From assembly GCA_959607715.1 (NCBI GenBank), contig CAUHNN010000001.1:62001-126000 (forward strand): 64,000 bases of DNA, in the 5' to 3' direction. Positions 1-8,499 of this stretch are shown one piece after another. How positions within the stretch are numbered: position 1 is the stretch's first letter; each line of letters begins with the position of its first letter. The notes beneath the pieces were generated by a model. It was given only the letters and a program-made list of their open reading frames with translations, was not told the DNA's origin and did not search any database. Made by a program: the position numbers and the translations under genes. This stretch comes from an uncultured Eggerthella sp. (GTDB lineage Bacteria; Actinomycetota; Coriobacteriia; Coriobacteriales; Eggerthellaceae).

Positions 1-1259
1 GCGCTAGCGTAGACGTCCCACGCCGCAGGGTCCTTCCGAATCTCGGTGTGATTCGCGGTCGAGTTGACCTGAACGTCAAACCCGATGTCCTTGAGCGTCG
101 CCTGCGCGGACTCCGCGAGCAGAGGGAGCTCCTGCCGGCCGGGATACGTCAACCAGCGGATAGCAAGCCGCTGACCGTCCTTTTCCCGGATGCCGTCACC
201 GTCCTCGTCCACCCATCCCGCTTGCTCGAGAAGGGCCTTCGCTTTTTCGGGATCGTACCCTTCGCCCTTCACCGTCTGGGTGCCGAACTCGAAGCTGGCG
301 GGATAAGCGCCCTCGGTCGCTGCGCCGCGCCCGTTGAGAAGAGCGTCGACGAAGCCTTCCTTGTCGATGCCGAGGGAAATCGCCTCGCGCACGGCCTCAT
401 CCTGCATGATCTCCGATCGGTAGTTCATCTCGCCGAAGAACACGCGGCTCGTCTCGCAGCTGTTGATCCGGTAGGCGCTCTCGTCGCTGAACAGCTCATA
501 GCTCGCATAGGGCAGGCCGTAGGCCGCGTCGATTTCGCCCGACAGAAGAGCCGACGTGAGCGTGTCCCCGTCGGTGATCGACTTCACCACGATCGAATCG
601 ACCTTCGGCTCCCCGCCCCAATACGACGTGTTCTTCTCGAGGGTGATCTCGGTGTCGGAAACGGCCGTAGCGCGGTAAGGGCCCGTCCCCGCGACGTTCT
701 TGTCCGCCGAAACGCCCGCCTGCATGTCGATGATCGCGCCGTAAGGATCGCAGAGGAAGTTGATGAGCGCAGGGCACGGCTCGCTCGTGTGGATCGTGAG
801 CGTATACCCATCCGCTTCTATCGAGGAGATCTTCGTATCGGACGGGGCTCGGTCGTGAACCGCGACCAGGTCATCGAGGCACTCCTTCACCGCTTGCGCA
901 TCCATATGGCGCCCGCTGGTGAAGTCGACGTCTTCGCGCAGCTTCACGACGCACGTCTTCTTGTCGGTGAATTCGTAGGAGGTGGCAAGCCACGGCTCAG
1001 GCTCCATCGAATCGGAGAACTTGAAGAGCGTCTCGCCGACGCCGTAGCGAACGGCGCTCCATCCTGAATAATCCTCGTGAGGGTTGAGACCCGCATCGTT
1101 CATCTCCACGCCGTATCCGGTCGTGCCGTACACGAAGGTCGTGCCCTCCTCTTTCTCCTCGCCGCCGCATCCCGTAAGGCACAGGGCGAAAAGCGCGATC
1201 GCTATCGCAACCGAAAGGACGCCTGCAAAGCGCATCTTTCCACGTGTGGTTTTCTCCAT
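1..1259 (-). CDS. ABC transporter substrate-binding lipoprotein, family 5 (peptide/nickel type), 3' end outside window
   Basis: Extracellular solute-binding lipoprotein that would deliver a peptide, nickel complex or similar ligand to the two permeases encoded just upstream. Reading in from the window edge gives about 419 residues without a stop. The N-terminus has a basic start, a hydrophobic stretch and a lipobox Leu-Thr-Gly-Cys with the lipidated Cys at about residue 31. The mature part carries family-5 features, including a 'GTGPYRA' segment and the 'YDPEKAKALLEQAGW' stretch typical of Dpp/Opp/NikA proteins. The ATG at 1259 follows an AAGGA-type ribosome binding site. The C-terminus lies beyond base 1, where the ATPase subunits are probably also found. 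The ligand cannot be told from sequence. Confidence 0.88.
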   Translation of the reverse strand, partial: MEKTTRGKMRFAGVLSVAIAIALFALCLTGCGGEEKEEGTTFVYGTTGYGVEMNDAGLNPHEDYSGWSAVRYGVGETLFKFSDSMEPEPWLATSYEFTDKKTCVVKLREDVDFTSGRHMDAQAVKECLDDLVAVHDRAPSDTKISSIEADGYTLTIHTSEPCPALINFLCDPYGAIIDMQAGVSADKNVAGTGPYRATAVSDTEITLEKNTSYWGGEPKVDSIVVKSITDGDTLTSALLSGEIDAAYGLPYASYELFSDESAYRINSCETSRVFFGEMNYRSEIMQDEAVREAISLGIDKEGFVDALLNGRGAATEGAYPASFEFGTQTVKGEGYDPEKAKALLEQAGWVDEDGDGIREKDGQRLAIRWLTYPGRQELPLLAESAQATLKDIGFDVQVNSTANHTEIRKDPAAWDVYAS

Positions 1260-1276
1260 GATCATCCTTGCTTTCC

Positions 1277-1319
1277 GGGACCGCGGTCCCTACTTCCTAC
1301 TATTCGGGGCCCAAGCCCC
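1277..1319. other. Two small inverted repeats between permease and binding-protein genes
   Basis: A perfect 14-base palindrome at 1277-1290 (GGGACCGCGGTCCC) and a second hairpin (GGGGC, 4-base loop, GCCCC) at 1306-1319 lie in the 103-base gap between the second permease gene and the binding-protein gene. Neither has a T-tract on the minus strand. Intercistronic hairpins in this position commonly protect the mRNA segment for the abundant binding protein; that role is inference. Confidence 0.4.
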
Positions 1320-1362
1320 TCGTTCCCTTTCGCCTTCCCGCCTCCGCGGCGCAAGACGAGCC

Positions 1363-2229
1363 CTATCTTCTGCGCTGACGGGGATCCATCCAATCGCGCA
1401 CCGCGTCTCCCAGCAGATTGAAGATCATGACGCACAGGAAGATGGCGAAGCCGGGAGCCAGAACGACCCAGGGAGACGTCTGGAGAAGGCTTCTTCCATC
1501 GCTCATCATCGATCCCCATTCCGCGACTGGAGGTTGCGCCCCCAACCCAAGGAACGACAGCCCGGCCAGCTCCATCATCATCGTGCCGATGTCGAGCAGC
1601 GCCGTGACCAGAAGCGGTCCGGCGATGTTGGGGAGAAGATGACGCACGATAACCTGCGCTGCGCTGCATCCCGAGAGCTTCGCCGCCCCCAGATACGGTT
1701 GGCTCTTCTGCGCAAGCGTCAAGCTTCTCGCGATGCGCGCGTATTTCGGCCAGCTGATGGCCGCTAACGCTATGACCGCGTTGTGCATGCCGCCGCCCAG
1801 GACGCTCGCCACCGCAAGCGCGAACACCAAACCGGGAAACGCAAGGAACACATCCGAGGTCCGCATGAGCACCGTATCGACGGCGCCTCCGCGCCAGCCG
1901 GCCACCACGCCGACGATGGTCCCCAGCACAGCAACGATGATCACCAAAGCGAACGTCGAGAAGATGGAGGATTGAGCCCCGATGATCACGCGGCTCAGCA
2001 TGTCGCGCCCATAGCGGTCGGTGCCGAACAGATGCTCCGCGCTCGGCGCCTGAAGCGCAAGCGACAAATCCTGCGCATAGGGATCATACGGGCAGAGCAC
2101 CCCAGCTGCCGCTGCAGCCGCGATCACGAGCGCAGCGAGGCCGGAAAGAACGATCAGCTTCTTGCCGAAACGCCGCGCCATGCCGCGCTCGCACCCCTGC
2201 ACGCCGGCGCGCGCCGCGATGCCGCTCAT
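1363..2229 (-). CDS. ABC transporter permease (DppC/NikC type)
   Basis: Second inner-membrane permease of the importer, 288 residues. After a short cytoplasmic N-terminus there is a first membrane helix (about residues 27-45), then the 'HLFGTDRYGRDMLSRV' segment that marks the DppC/OppC/NikC family, and the coupling (EAA) loop 'ISWPKYARIARS'. The C-terminus has the usual 'LSFLGLGAQPPVAEWGSM' signature and a final helix. Its ATG overlaps the stop codon of the upstream permease by four bases (ATGA), so the two are translationally coupled. It should pair with the upstream permease to form the channel. Substrate unknown. Confidence 0.9.
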   Translation of the reverse strand: MSGIAARAGVQGCERGMARRFGKKLIVLSGLAALVIAAAAAAGVLCPYDPYAQDLSLALQAPSAEHLFGTDRYGRDMLSRVIIGAQSSIFSTFALVIIVAVLGTIVGVVAGWRGGAVDTVLMRTSDVFLAFPGLVFALAVASVLGGGMHNAVIALAAISWPKYARIARSLTLAQKSQPYLGAAKLSGCSAAQVIVRHLLPNIAGPLLVTALLDIGTMMMELAGLSFLGLGAQPPVAEWGSMMSDGRSLLQTSPWVVLAPGFAIFLCVMIFNLLGDAVRDWMDPRQRRR

Positions 2230-3170
2230 CGCCTATCGCCTTCCAGTCTGACGCGGGGGTCAAGGGCATGATAGAGAAGATCGGCAATGAGGTTGACCAC
2301 CACGTAGATCACCGCCATCCACACCACGTAGGCCTGGATCAGCGGATAGTCCCTCATGATGATCGCGTCGACGGCGAGCTTGCCTACGCCATCCCACATG
2401 AATATCGTCTCGACGATGGCCGTTCCGCCCAGAAGATCGCCGATCGATAGGGCGAGAAGCGTTATAAGCATGAGCATGCAGTTGCGCAGAACCGGGCCGA
2501 ACAAGATGCGTCGCTCCGACACGCCTCGCGCCCGAGCGCCCTGAACGTAGTCCTTCCCCAGCTCCTCGAGCACGATTGCGCGGATTTGGCGCGTGTACTT
2601 CGCCGCCATGGCGATGCCGAGCGTCACCGTAGGCAGCACGATGCCGAGCGGGTCGCGCGGCGAAGACATGACGGGGAACCACCCAAGCCCTATCGCGAAG
2701 ATGAGAATAAGAAGCAGGGCCACGAAGAAATTGGGAAGCGAGTTGCCGATGAAGCTCGTGACGCGCACGATATAGTCCGCCGCGGTGTTCTTCTTCACCG
2801 CGGAGTAAATGCCAAGCGGCACCGAAACGACGATGGTCAGCGCCACCGCGCATACCGTCAACAGGATCGTCGCGGGGAGCTTTGACGCGAACGTGGCGAA
2901 CACTTCTTTGCCGGAAACGTAGCTCGTCCCCATGTCGCCGGTCACCAGGCCGAGCAGCCATGACCCATACTGGATGAGGAGCGGCTGGTCGAGCCCGAGC
3001 TCGGCGCGTTTCTGATCGATCAGCTCCTGGGAGACGGCCACGCCCTGATTCTCGAGCACCGCAGAAATGGCGTCGCCGCCTGCCACGTGCATGAGAGCGA
3101 AAGACAGGAAGGTGATCCCGAGCAGGATCGGTATGAGCTGCAGCAGCCTTTTCGCAATGTAGCGTTTCAC
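2226..3170 (-). CDS. ABC transporter permease (DppB/NikB type)
   Basis: First permease of the importer, 314 residues from the chosen start. It begins with the family-typical 'YIAKRLLQLIPILLGITFLSF' first helix region, has an N-terminal periplasmic loop and a conserved 'TRQIRAIVLEELGKDYVQGARARG' coupling region (given here only as its position, about residues 190-215), and ends with a charged tail. A GTG at 3170 is preferred because GGAAGG sits seven bases upstream; a TTG at 3221 would add 17 residues with no good binding site. It is the first gene of the unit: the next gene upstream is separated by more than 200 bases. Confidence 0.88.
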   Translation of the reverse strand: MKRYIAKRLLQLIPILLGITFLSFALMHVAGGDAISAVLENQGVAVSQELIDQKRAELGLDQPLLIQYGSWLLGLVTGDMGTSYVSGKEVFATFASKLPATILLTVCAVALTIVVSVPLGIYSAVKKNTAADYIVRVTSFIGNSLPNFFVALLLILIFAIGLGWFPVMSSPRDPLGIVLPTVTLGIAMAAKYTRQIRAIVLEELGKDYVQGARARGVSERRILFGPVLRNCMLMLITLLALSIGDLLGGTAIVETIFMWDGVGKLAVDAIIMRDYPLIQAYVVWMAVIYVVVNLIADLLYHALDPRVRLEGDRR

Positions 3171-3229
3171 AGAGGGCCTTCCGACTGTCCTATCGTCGTT
3201 TGTATTAGCACGGATTTGCAATTCGTAAC

Positions 3230-3235
3230 ATTATA
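3230..3235 (-). promoter_or_regulatory. Candidate -10 box of the ABC importer operon
   Basis: The minus strand reads TATAAT here, 59 bases before the GTG start of the first permease gene. No convincing -35 hexamer lies 16-18 bases further upstream, so only the -10 element is supported. Confidence 0.3.
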
Positions 3236-3331
3236 CCGATAGAACACGGAAACGCGAGCCTTCCGTGCCCGTGCGTCGCTTCCGCACGATAAGCGGTAGC
3301 GGCATGACTCCCCCGCACGCGCGCAGCAACG

Positions 3332-3351
3332 AAAAGACCCCGAAGGGTCCT
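3332..3351 (-). terminator. Rho-independent terminator after the alpha/beta hydrolase gene
   Basis: On the minus strand GGACCC, a TTCG-type loop and GGGTC are followed by TTTT, 31 bases downstream of the hydrolase stop codon. Confidence 0.65.
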
Positions 3352-3381
3352 TTCGCGAATCGACGGAAAACGAACGACTTC

Positions 3382-4068
3382 CTACATCTCGTGAAGGAAT
3401 CGATCGACCGCCTTATTGAAGTCGACCGGGTTGTCGTAGGCGATGAAGTGATCGCCCGGGATAATAACCAACTCAGCGTTGGGCAGGCTGCGGTAGATCA
3501 ACTGGGTATGCTCGGCCTCGATCAGATCGTCGGTGCCCACGATGACGAGCGTCGGAACGTCTTCGAGTTTCGCGAGTTCGGCAGGATCGATCGCGGGCTG
3601 ACGGTCCATCAGGACCAGGCGCTCGTAGCGCGCCATGGACTCAGCGCTCTCGTCCTTGGTTTCGGCCGCCTGCTCGGCTTTTTCCTTGATGCGGCGGCGA
3701 ACCGGCTCGATCACGCCACTCGGATCGAGATTGGCCCCATTGAGCACGAGCTTGTTCACACGGCCCATGTTGTTGAGCGCGAACAGCAACGCGATGATGC
3801 CGCCGTCGGAGAAGCCGAGGATATTGGCCTTGAAGATCCCATGTTCGTCCATGAAATCCTGCAGATCCTGAGCGAACTGCTCGAAGGTGAACGGCGCCGT
3901 TCCGCGCGGCGACTCGCCCTGACCGCGCGTATCGATGGCGATCACGCGGTACTCCTTGGAGAAGTGCTCGATCTGATGCTTGAAGTGAGCGCTGTCTTCG
4001 CCGTTGCCGTGCAGCAAGATCAAAGGATAACCGCTGCCCTCTTCGCGGTAATGAAGCTTGATATCCAT
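3382..4068 (-). CDS. Alpha/beta hydrolase
   Basis: Soluble hydrolase of the alpha/beta fold, 228 residues. Visible signatures are the oxyanion-hole motif HGNG near residue 20, 'DTRGQGES' near residue 46, the nucleophile elbow G-F-S-D-G-G with the Ser near residue 91, an acid candidate in 'GTDD' near residue 177 and the catalytic His in 'PGDHF' near residue 206. The short cap region and size resemble esterases or C-C hydrolases of the family, but no substrate can be assigned. The ATG at 4068 is six bases after GAGGGG; a GTG one codon earlier is too close to that site. It stands alone between two transporters, with its own terminator. Confidence 0.85.
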   Translation of the reverse strand: MDIKLHYREEGSGYPLILLHGNGEDSAHFKHQIEHFSKEYRVIAIDTRGQGESPRGTAPFTFEQFAQDLQDFMDEHGIFKANILGFSDGGIIALLFALNNMGRVNKLVLNGANLDPSGVIEPVRRRIKEKAEQAAETKDESAESMARYERLVLMDRQPAIDPAELAKLEDVPTLVIVGTDDLIEAEHTQLIYRSLPNAELVIIPGDHFIAYDNPVDFNKAVDRFLHEM

Positions 4069-4180
4069 CACAACCCCCTCGTGACGTACTGAAACGCGAT
4101 GAACGCGTTATGTCTCTATCCCCATAATAGCGGCTTTCCCCTGGTAAAGCGTCGACAAGTGGCCCCTATCGGGCGGAAAC

Positions 4181-4210
4181 GCAAGGCGACGCCCCCGGAG
4201 GGACGTCGCC
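4181..4210 (-). terminator. Probable terminator after the BASS transporter gene
   Basis: Seven-base perfect arms (GGCGACG / CGTCGCC) lie just after the stop codon. On the minus strand the hairpin is followed by TTGCGTTT, a weak U-rich tail. Confidence 0.45.
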
Positions 4211-4218
4211 TGGAGACC

Positions 4219-5271
4219 TTAGAGAGCGCGCGGCTCGGCGGCCAACGTCACCTCGCGCTGGGTGCGCTTCTCGACGCCGGCGGCGCGATGCTCGTCCCAG
4301 CGGGCGAATGCACCGGCGAGGAGCGTGCCGGAGATGGAGTGCCACACGCAGGACACAGCGCAGATCAGCGCAGACTCGGGGAGCGCCGCGAACTGGGCCG
4401 TGCTCGTCGCGAGGTTCGTGGCGAGTCCCGCATTCTGCATACCGACCTCAAGGGAAATGGTGCGCTTCTTCGCCGTGCCCATACCGGTGATCTTGCCGGC
4501 TCCGTAGCCAAGGAGATAGCCGACGCCGTTATGGAGCAACACGGCGGCGAAGACCACCAGGCCCGACGTGAAGAAGAGATGGCCTTGGGAGGAGGTGACG
4601 CCACCGACGACGCAGGCCAGGCCCAAAACGGCCACACCGGGCATGCACGTGCGCACCTCGCGGTAGACGGCGTTGCCCTCGAGCTTGTAGTTGAGAAGGA
4701 AACCGAGGGCAACGGGAGCGATGACCGTCTCCATGATGGAGAGGAACATGGGGAGCGGTTCGATCTGGATGCTGATGCCCCCGGCCATCATCATCACGAG
4801 AAACGGTGTCATGAAGGGAGCGAGCAAGGTGGAGACGGTGGTCATTCCGACGGAGAAGGCGACGTCGCCGTGGCAGAGATAGCTCATGATGTTCGACGAC
4901 ACGCCGCCGGGACAGCAACCGACAAGGATGAGGCCGATCGCCAGCGCATCGGGAAGATTGAGCAAATGGCACAGCGCCAACGCCGAGAAGGGCATGATGA
5001 GGTACTGGGCGATAGCGCCGATGCAGATATCGAAGGGGCGCTCGGCGAGTACCTTGAAATCCTGCTTGGTCAGCGTCAGACCCATGCAGAACATGATGAT
5101 GCCGATGATGAGGGACTGCCAAGAGAACCCGTTTCCGAGCGGATCGACGAACAGACGAATATTGACCCACGACATGAACGCGGGCCATGCGAGCGTCACG
5201 AGCGCCGCCGCAATGACGAACAGAGACGACTTGCTCGAGAGAACGTGGCTTACTTTCTGCAGCGTTTTCAT
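4219..5271 (-). CDS. Bile acid:sodium symporter (BASS) family transporter
   Basis: Membrane carrier of 350 residues with about ten hydrophobic segments. Family marks include 'MFCMGLTLTKQDFK' after the second helix, 'GCCPGGVSSNIMSYLCHGDVA' (cross-over helix of the first repeat) and 'EVGMQNAGLATNLA' (cross-over helix of the second repeat). Known members carry bile acids, pantothenate precursors, pyruvate or other carboxylates with Na+. The ATG follows AAAGGA by eight bases. The upstream leader is a T-box, so transcription should rise when a specific tRNA is uncharged. This suggests the cargo is an amino acid or a keto or hydroxy acid precursor of one. The specific amino acid could not be read. 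Confidence 0.85.
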   Translation of the reverse strand: MKTLQKVSHVLSSKSSLFVIAAALVTLAWPAFMSWVNIRLFVDPLGNGFSWQSLIIGIIMFCMGLTLTKQDFKVLAERPFDICIGAIAQYLIMPFSALALCHLLNLPDALAIGLILVGCCPGGVSSNIMSYLCHGDVAFSVGMTTVSTLLAPFMTPFLVMMMAGGISIQIEPLPMFLSIMETVIAPVALGFLLNYKLEGNAVYREVRTCMPGVAVLGLACVVGGVTSSQGHLFFTSGLVVFAAVLLHNGVGYLLGYGAGKITGMGTAKKRTISLEVGMQNAGLATNLATSTAQFAALPESALICAVSCVWHSISGTLLAGAFARWDEHRAAGVEKRTQREVTLAAEPRAL

Positions 5272-5308
5272 TTCTTCATCCTTTCTTCAACGCCAGCGCA
5301 TTCGGCAT

Positions 5309-5545
5309 AAAAAAAACCCTCATGGCCCGAAACAAGGCCATGAGGGACGAATGACAAGATCCGCGGTACCACCCACATTCCGTCTGGAAATCCAGACGAC
5401 GCTTTACGCACCAGCATGCGCTTTTCCTTACGGGGAATCCCGTCGAGGCTTACTTGGGATGCCGTTGGGCCTCGCTTCTCAGAGAGGATAGCCATGCAGC
5501 GCGCTCACGTCGGCTTCCACCATTCCCGACTCGCTGTGTGCCGCT
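5309..5545 (-). promoter_or_regulatory. T-box leader (tRNA-sensing antiterminator) of the BASS gene
   Basis: Read on the minus strand this stretch has the ordered parts of a T-box. A distal stem-I hairpin GTCGG...CCGAC encloses GAATGGTGGAAG (about 5509-5530). An AAGTAAGCCT...CCCCGT stem-III element follows (about 5428-5455). The T-box sequence GGGTGGTACCGCGG is at 5361-5374. The terminator hairpin (CCCTCATGGCC / GGCCATGAGGG arms) is at 5317-5346, with eight Ts at 5309-5316. The anticodon-matching specifier codon in the 5474-5490 region is not resolved. The leader ends 37 bases before the BASS start codon. Confidence 0.9.
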
Positions 5546-5684
5546 TCCTGCCGGCCGCGTTCTCTTCGTAGAATTTCTTGACCTGCATTGTAGGACCGAT
5601 GAAGAATGGGCGCCCACGGCGATGCGCCTTGTTAACAGAGATGAAACAGGGAGCGCGCGGCGGCAGGGCGCGCGGCCCGAAAAG

Positions 5685-5715
5685 CAAAAAAACGCACCCC
5701 CGAAGGGGTGCGTTC
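5685..5715 (-). terminator. Rho-independent terminator after the CoA-transferase gene
   Basis: On the minus strand AACGCACCCC, loop TTCG-like, GGGGTGCGTT is followed by a T-rich run; it lies 26 bases after the stop codon of the CoA-transferase gene. Confidence 0.85.
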
Positions 5716-5740
5716 GAAAAGCGATGCGCACAGGCGCAGA

Positions 5741-7057
5741 CTACTTCTCCCAGGTGCAGGGAGCGTCGCCAGCGAGCTGACGCTCGGACTTGAAGATGGT
5801 GTCCGGAATAGGCTCGCCGTGGTACACGCCGATGCCGCCCTCGTCCTCGATGCGGGAGATCTCGGCCTCGGAGTAGCCGTACTTCATCATGATCTCCTTG
5901 GTGTGGTAGCCAACGGGCTTGGAGAGGATGACCGGAGGATCGCCAGCGGACTCGAAGCGGAGCGGGGTCATAGGCAGGGCATGCTTGCCGAACTCATCGT
6001 ACTCAACGTAGCGCAGGGAGTCGTTGATGTAGGCCTCTTCGTCCTTGATGATGTCGGTGTAACGGAAGAGCTTCTGAGCCGGAACCTGATGCTCGCGGAA
6101 CTGCTCCATCCAGTAATCGAAGGGCTGCTTGGCGAAAGCTTCCTCGAGCCATGCGATGACCTCGGTGTTCTTGCCGGAAGCCTTGAGATGGGTGAGGTCC
6201 TTGGTGTCGGGGTTGTCGATCTGATCCTCGCGACCGAACAGGCCCATCATCATCTCGTAGTACTTATCGTACTGAGGCATGCAGATGTAGATCCACTTGT
6301 CGTCAGCGGTGCGATAGGTGTTGTTGAAGGGGTTGGGCACGGACAGGCGGGACTTGGGGTAGTCGGCGCCGAACTGCTGAGCGCAGATGCCGATGTCGCC
6401 AGCGAAAATAGCGGCAGCGTAGAGGTTGGTGACGATCTTCTCGCCCTGGCCGGTGCGGGTGCGGTTGAACAGAGCAGCGCAGATGCCGCCGGCGAGCATG
6501 CAAGCAGCGTTGTTGTCGCCGAATGCCTGAGGTGCGATAGCGGGAGACTCGCCGTCCTCACGGAAGACGTTGGCGACGCCGCCGCGAGCAGCCCAGCAAA
6601 CCGCGTCGTATCCCGGGGAGTCCTTCTCGGGTCCGAACTCGCCGTAACCGCGCATCTGAGCCCAGATAAGCGTCGGGAACTCCTCGTGGAGGGTCTCCCA
6701 GTCGAGGCCGAGCTTCTTCAAGGCCTTGTCGCGCAGGTTGACGACGAAGACGTCGGCGTCGGCGAGGAGCTTCTTCATGAACTTCATGCCATCTTCGTTC
6801 TTCAGGTTGATGGCAACGAGGTCCTTGTTGGTGTTGTTGAGGTCGAAGGTGGGATCTTCGAAGTCGTTCTTCTCGCAACCGAAGCCGGGGCCCTGGGTGC
6901 GCTGAGCATCGCCGTGAAGAGGCTCGGTCTTGATGACGGTCGCGCCCATTTCGGACAGGTTACGAACTGCAGCAGGAGCGGCAACCCATTCGCAGAGCTC
7001 GACGACCTTGACGCCTGCGAGAGGTCCGTAGCCGTTGAGTTTATCTGTAGTGGTCAT
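5741..7057 (-). CDS. CaiB/BaiF family (class III) CoA-transferase
   Basis: Moves CoA between carboxylic acids in the cytosol; 438 residues, usual for the family. The N-terminus has 'LAGVKVVELCEWVAAPAA' and 'LGATVIKTE'-like signatures. The catalytic aspartate expected in 'PGYDAVCWAARGG' is Asp151, and the 'GQGEKIVTNLYAAAI' segment of the interdomain region is present. The ATG at 7057 follows GGAAGGAG. Its own terminator lies downstream. It follows a LysR gene on the same strand, which is the natural candidate regulator. Relatives act on carnitine, bile acids, formate/oxalate or aryl-acrylates; which acid is used here cannot be told. Confidence 0.9.
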   Translation of the reverse strand: MTTTDKLNGYGPLAGVKVVELCEWVAAPAAVRNLSEMGATVIKTEPLHGDAQRTQGPGFGCEKNDFEDPTFDLNNTNKDLVAINLKNEDGMKFMKKLLADADVFVVNLRDKALKKLGLDWETLHEEFPTLIWAQMRGYGEFGPEKDSPGYDAVCWAARGGVANVFREDGESPAIAPQAFGDNNAACMLAGGICAALFNRTRTGQGEKIVTNLYAAAIFAGDIGICAQQFGADYPKSRLSVPNPFNNTYRTADDKWIYICMPQYDKYYEMMMGLFGREDQIDNPDTKDLTHLKASGKNTEVIAWLEEAFAKQPFDYWMEQFREHQVPAQKLFRYTDIIKDEEAYINDSLRYVEYDEFGKHALPMTPLRFESAGDPPVILSKPVGYHTKEIMMKYGYSEAEISRIEDEGGIGVYHGEPIPDTIFKSERQLAGDAPCTWEK

Positions 7058-7321
7058 ACAGACTGTTCTCCTTCCATTATCTGAACCATGAAACCCGCAA
7101 CGGCCGCATCAAACAGCAAGGGCCGAAGCAAATTGCATTACTTTTCTAGTATCGGCATCGCGCAAATAACACGGCACGGTCATTTATTCAGTATTGTCCT
7201 TTTTTCCTATCGAATTTACCTTTGGGTTTTACATAAAAACAGGGCGCGACCGATGATTATCAGGGTGCTTTCCTCCCTTTGACCATATTTGATGGCTAAA
7301 TCCATGCCGTTGACCCATGTT

Positions 7322-8281
7322 TTAACAGCGTTTACCGTCATAGCTTCCTCGATGCGATGCCTCGCGAGCAAGGCTCGCGCCCGTCTCCAGGATGCTGGGG
7401 AATCGGTAGGCTCCCATGAAATCGATGAAATCCGCGACGACTTTCGGGTGGCTTTCCCGGCGGCTGAACAGGTACACTTTGTGGAAGTCGGAAGGAACGC
7501 CTTCGACCGACAAGCACGCCACGTCGTGGAAGGCATTGACCAGAAACGAATAGCAGAACAGCGCCAACGCATTGCGGTTCGACGACACGAGGGACGACAA
7601 GGTTATCTCGTCGTCGTACGACCTCACGAGATCGAGGTCCTCGATGGGCAGCGACGCGTCCATGCTCGGCGCGACGGGCGACGACGTCGAGTACGTCAGG
7701 ATCCTGCGGCCTTTCAAGTCGTCGATTCCCACCTTCGACCTTCGCGCAAGCGGGTTGTCCTTGTTCACCGCGAGCACAAGCGGCTGAGACCACACCAACA
7801 CGCGGTCGAGGTCGTCGTCTTCGGGCGTGCGCGACGCGAACACCACATCGAGTCCCCCTTTTCGCAAACGCTCGATGAGCGTTGCCGAATAGGCCTGCTC
7901 GATCGTGATGAGCGGAGACGAGGACGACGAATCCTGAAAGCCCTGCATGGCCTGGGACCAGAACCGTCCCTGCATCGCGTAGAGCGTTCCGATGCGCAGA
8001 GACGAGTTGATTTCCCCTTGGATCTCCCGGGCGACGCGCAATCCCGCGTCTATGTTCTTAAGCGCCCGCGACACATGCTCGTGGAACGCCTCCCCCGCTT
8101 CAGTGAGCTCGACCTTCGAGCTGCCTTCCTTACGGCGGAACAGAGCGAACCCGAGCTCTTGCTCCATTCGCTTTATGGCAACCGACAGCGTCGGCTGCGC
8201 GATGTAGAGATCCTCGGCTGCCCGGGTGTAGCTCAGCACCTCGGCTAAACGGTCGAAGTAGCGCAAGTAATCAAGCCTCAT
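7322..8281 (-). CDS. LysR-family transcriptional regulator
   Basis: Transcription factor of 319 residues. Residues 1-60 form the helix-turn-helix domain ('YTRAAEDLYIAQPTLSVAIKRMEQELG', about 18-44, then 'ALFRR'). Residues about 90-290 form the effector-binding domain with two lobes. The ATG at 8281 follows GAGGGGG. It sits between the YdiB-type dehydrogenase gene upstream and the CoA-transferase gene downstream, all on one strand, and probably regulates one or both. An inverted-repeat region just before its start could be its own operator. Effector unknown. Confidence 0.92.
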   Translation of the reverse strand: MRLDYLRYFDRLAEVLSYTRAAEDLYIAQPTLSVAIKRMEQELGFALFRRKEGSSKVELTEAGEAFHEHVSRALKNIDAGLRVAREIQGEINSSLRIGTLYAMQGRFWSQAMQGFQDSSSSSPLITIEQAYSATLIERLRKGGLDVVFASRTPEDDDLDRVLVWSQPLVLAVNKDNPLARRSKVGIDDLKGRRILTYSTSSPVAPSMDASLPIEDLDLVRSYDDEITLSSLVSSNRNALALFCYSFLVNAFHDVACLSVEGVPSDFHKVYLFSRRESHPKVVADFIDFMGAYRFPSILETGASLAREASHRGSYDGKRC

Positions 8282-8294
8282 CGTTTCCCCCTCT

Positions 8295-8341
8295 AACGTT
8301 TGAGACCGTTAATCCCCATGATAATTTCTCTCAAACGGTCT
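8295..8341 (-). promoter_or_regulatory. Overlapping inverted repeats before the LysR gene
   Basis: The segment AACGTTTGAGACCGTT at 8295-8310 and CTCTCAAACGGTCT at 8328-8341 can pair in two mutually exclusive ways: CGTTTGAG with CTCAAACG, or AGACCGTT with AACGGTCT. It lies 14-60 bases before the LysR start. It could be a LysR operator or an RNA element; the sequence alone does not decide. Confidence 0.4.
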
Positions 8342-8499
8342 TTCGCCTTTGACCTGCCTTTCCCCATCGGAAAGCAATGAATGGCCGCGATCGCATAGAA
8401 GCACAAGCGGCTCCACATCCCCTCCGTGAAGCCGCTTGCGAAAAAGGCCCCTTCATCAAGCTGCAGGAGCGCACCCTCCCCCTTCAGGCGCGGTGAAGC

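Noticed and set aside
5268..5495. Open frame of 75 codons on the minus strand before the BASS gene
   Set aside because: It lies over the T-box antiterminator and terminator; its codons follow RNA structure, and no binding site supports it.
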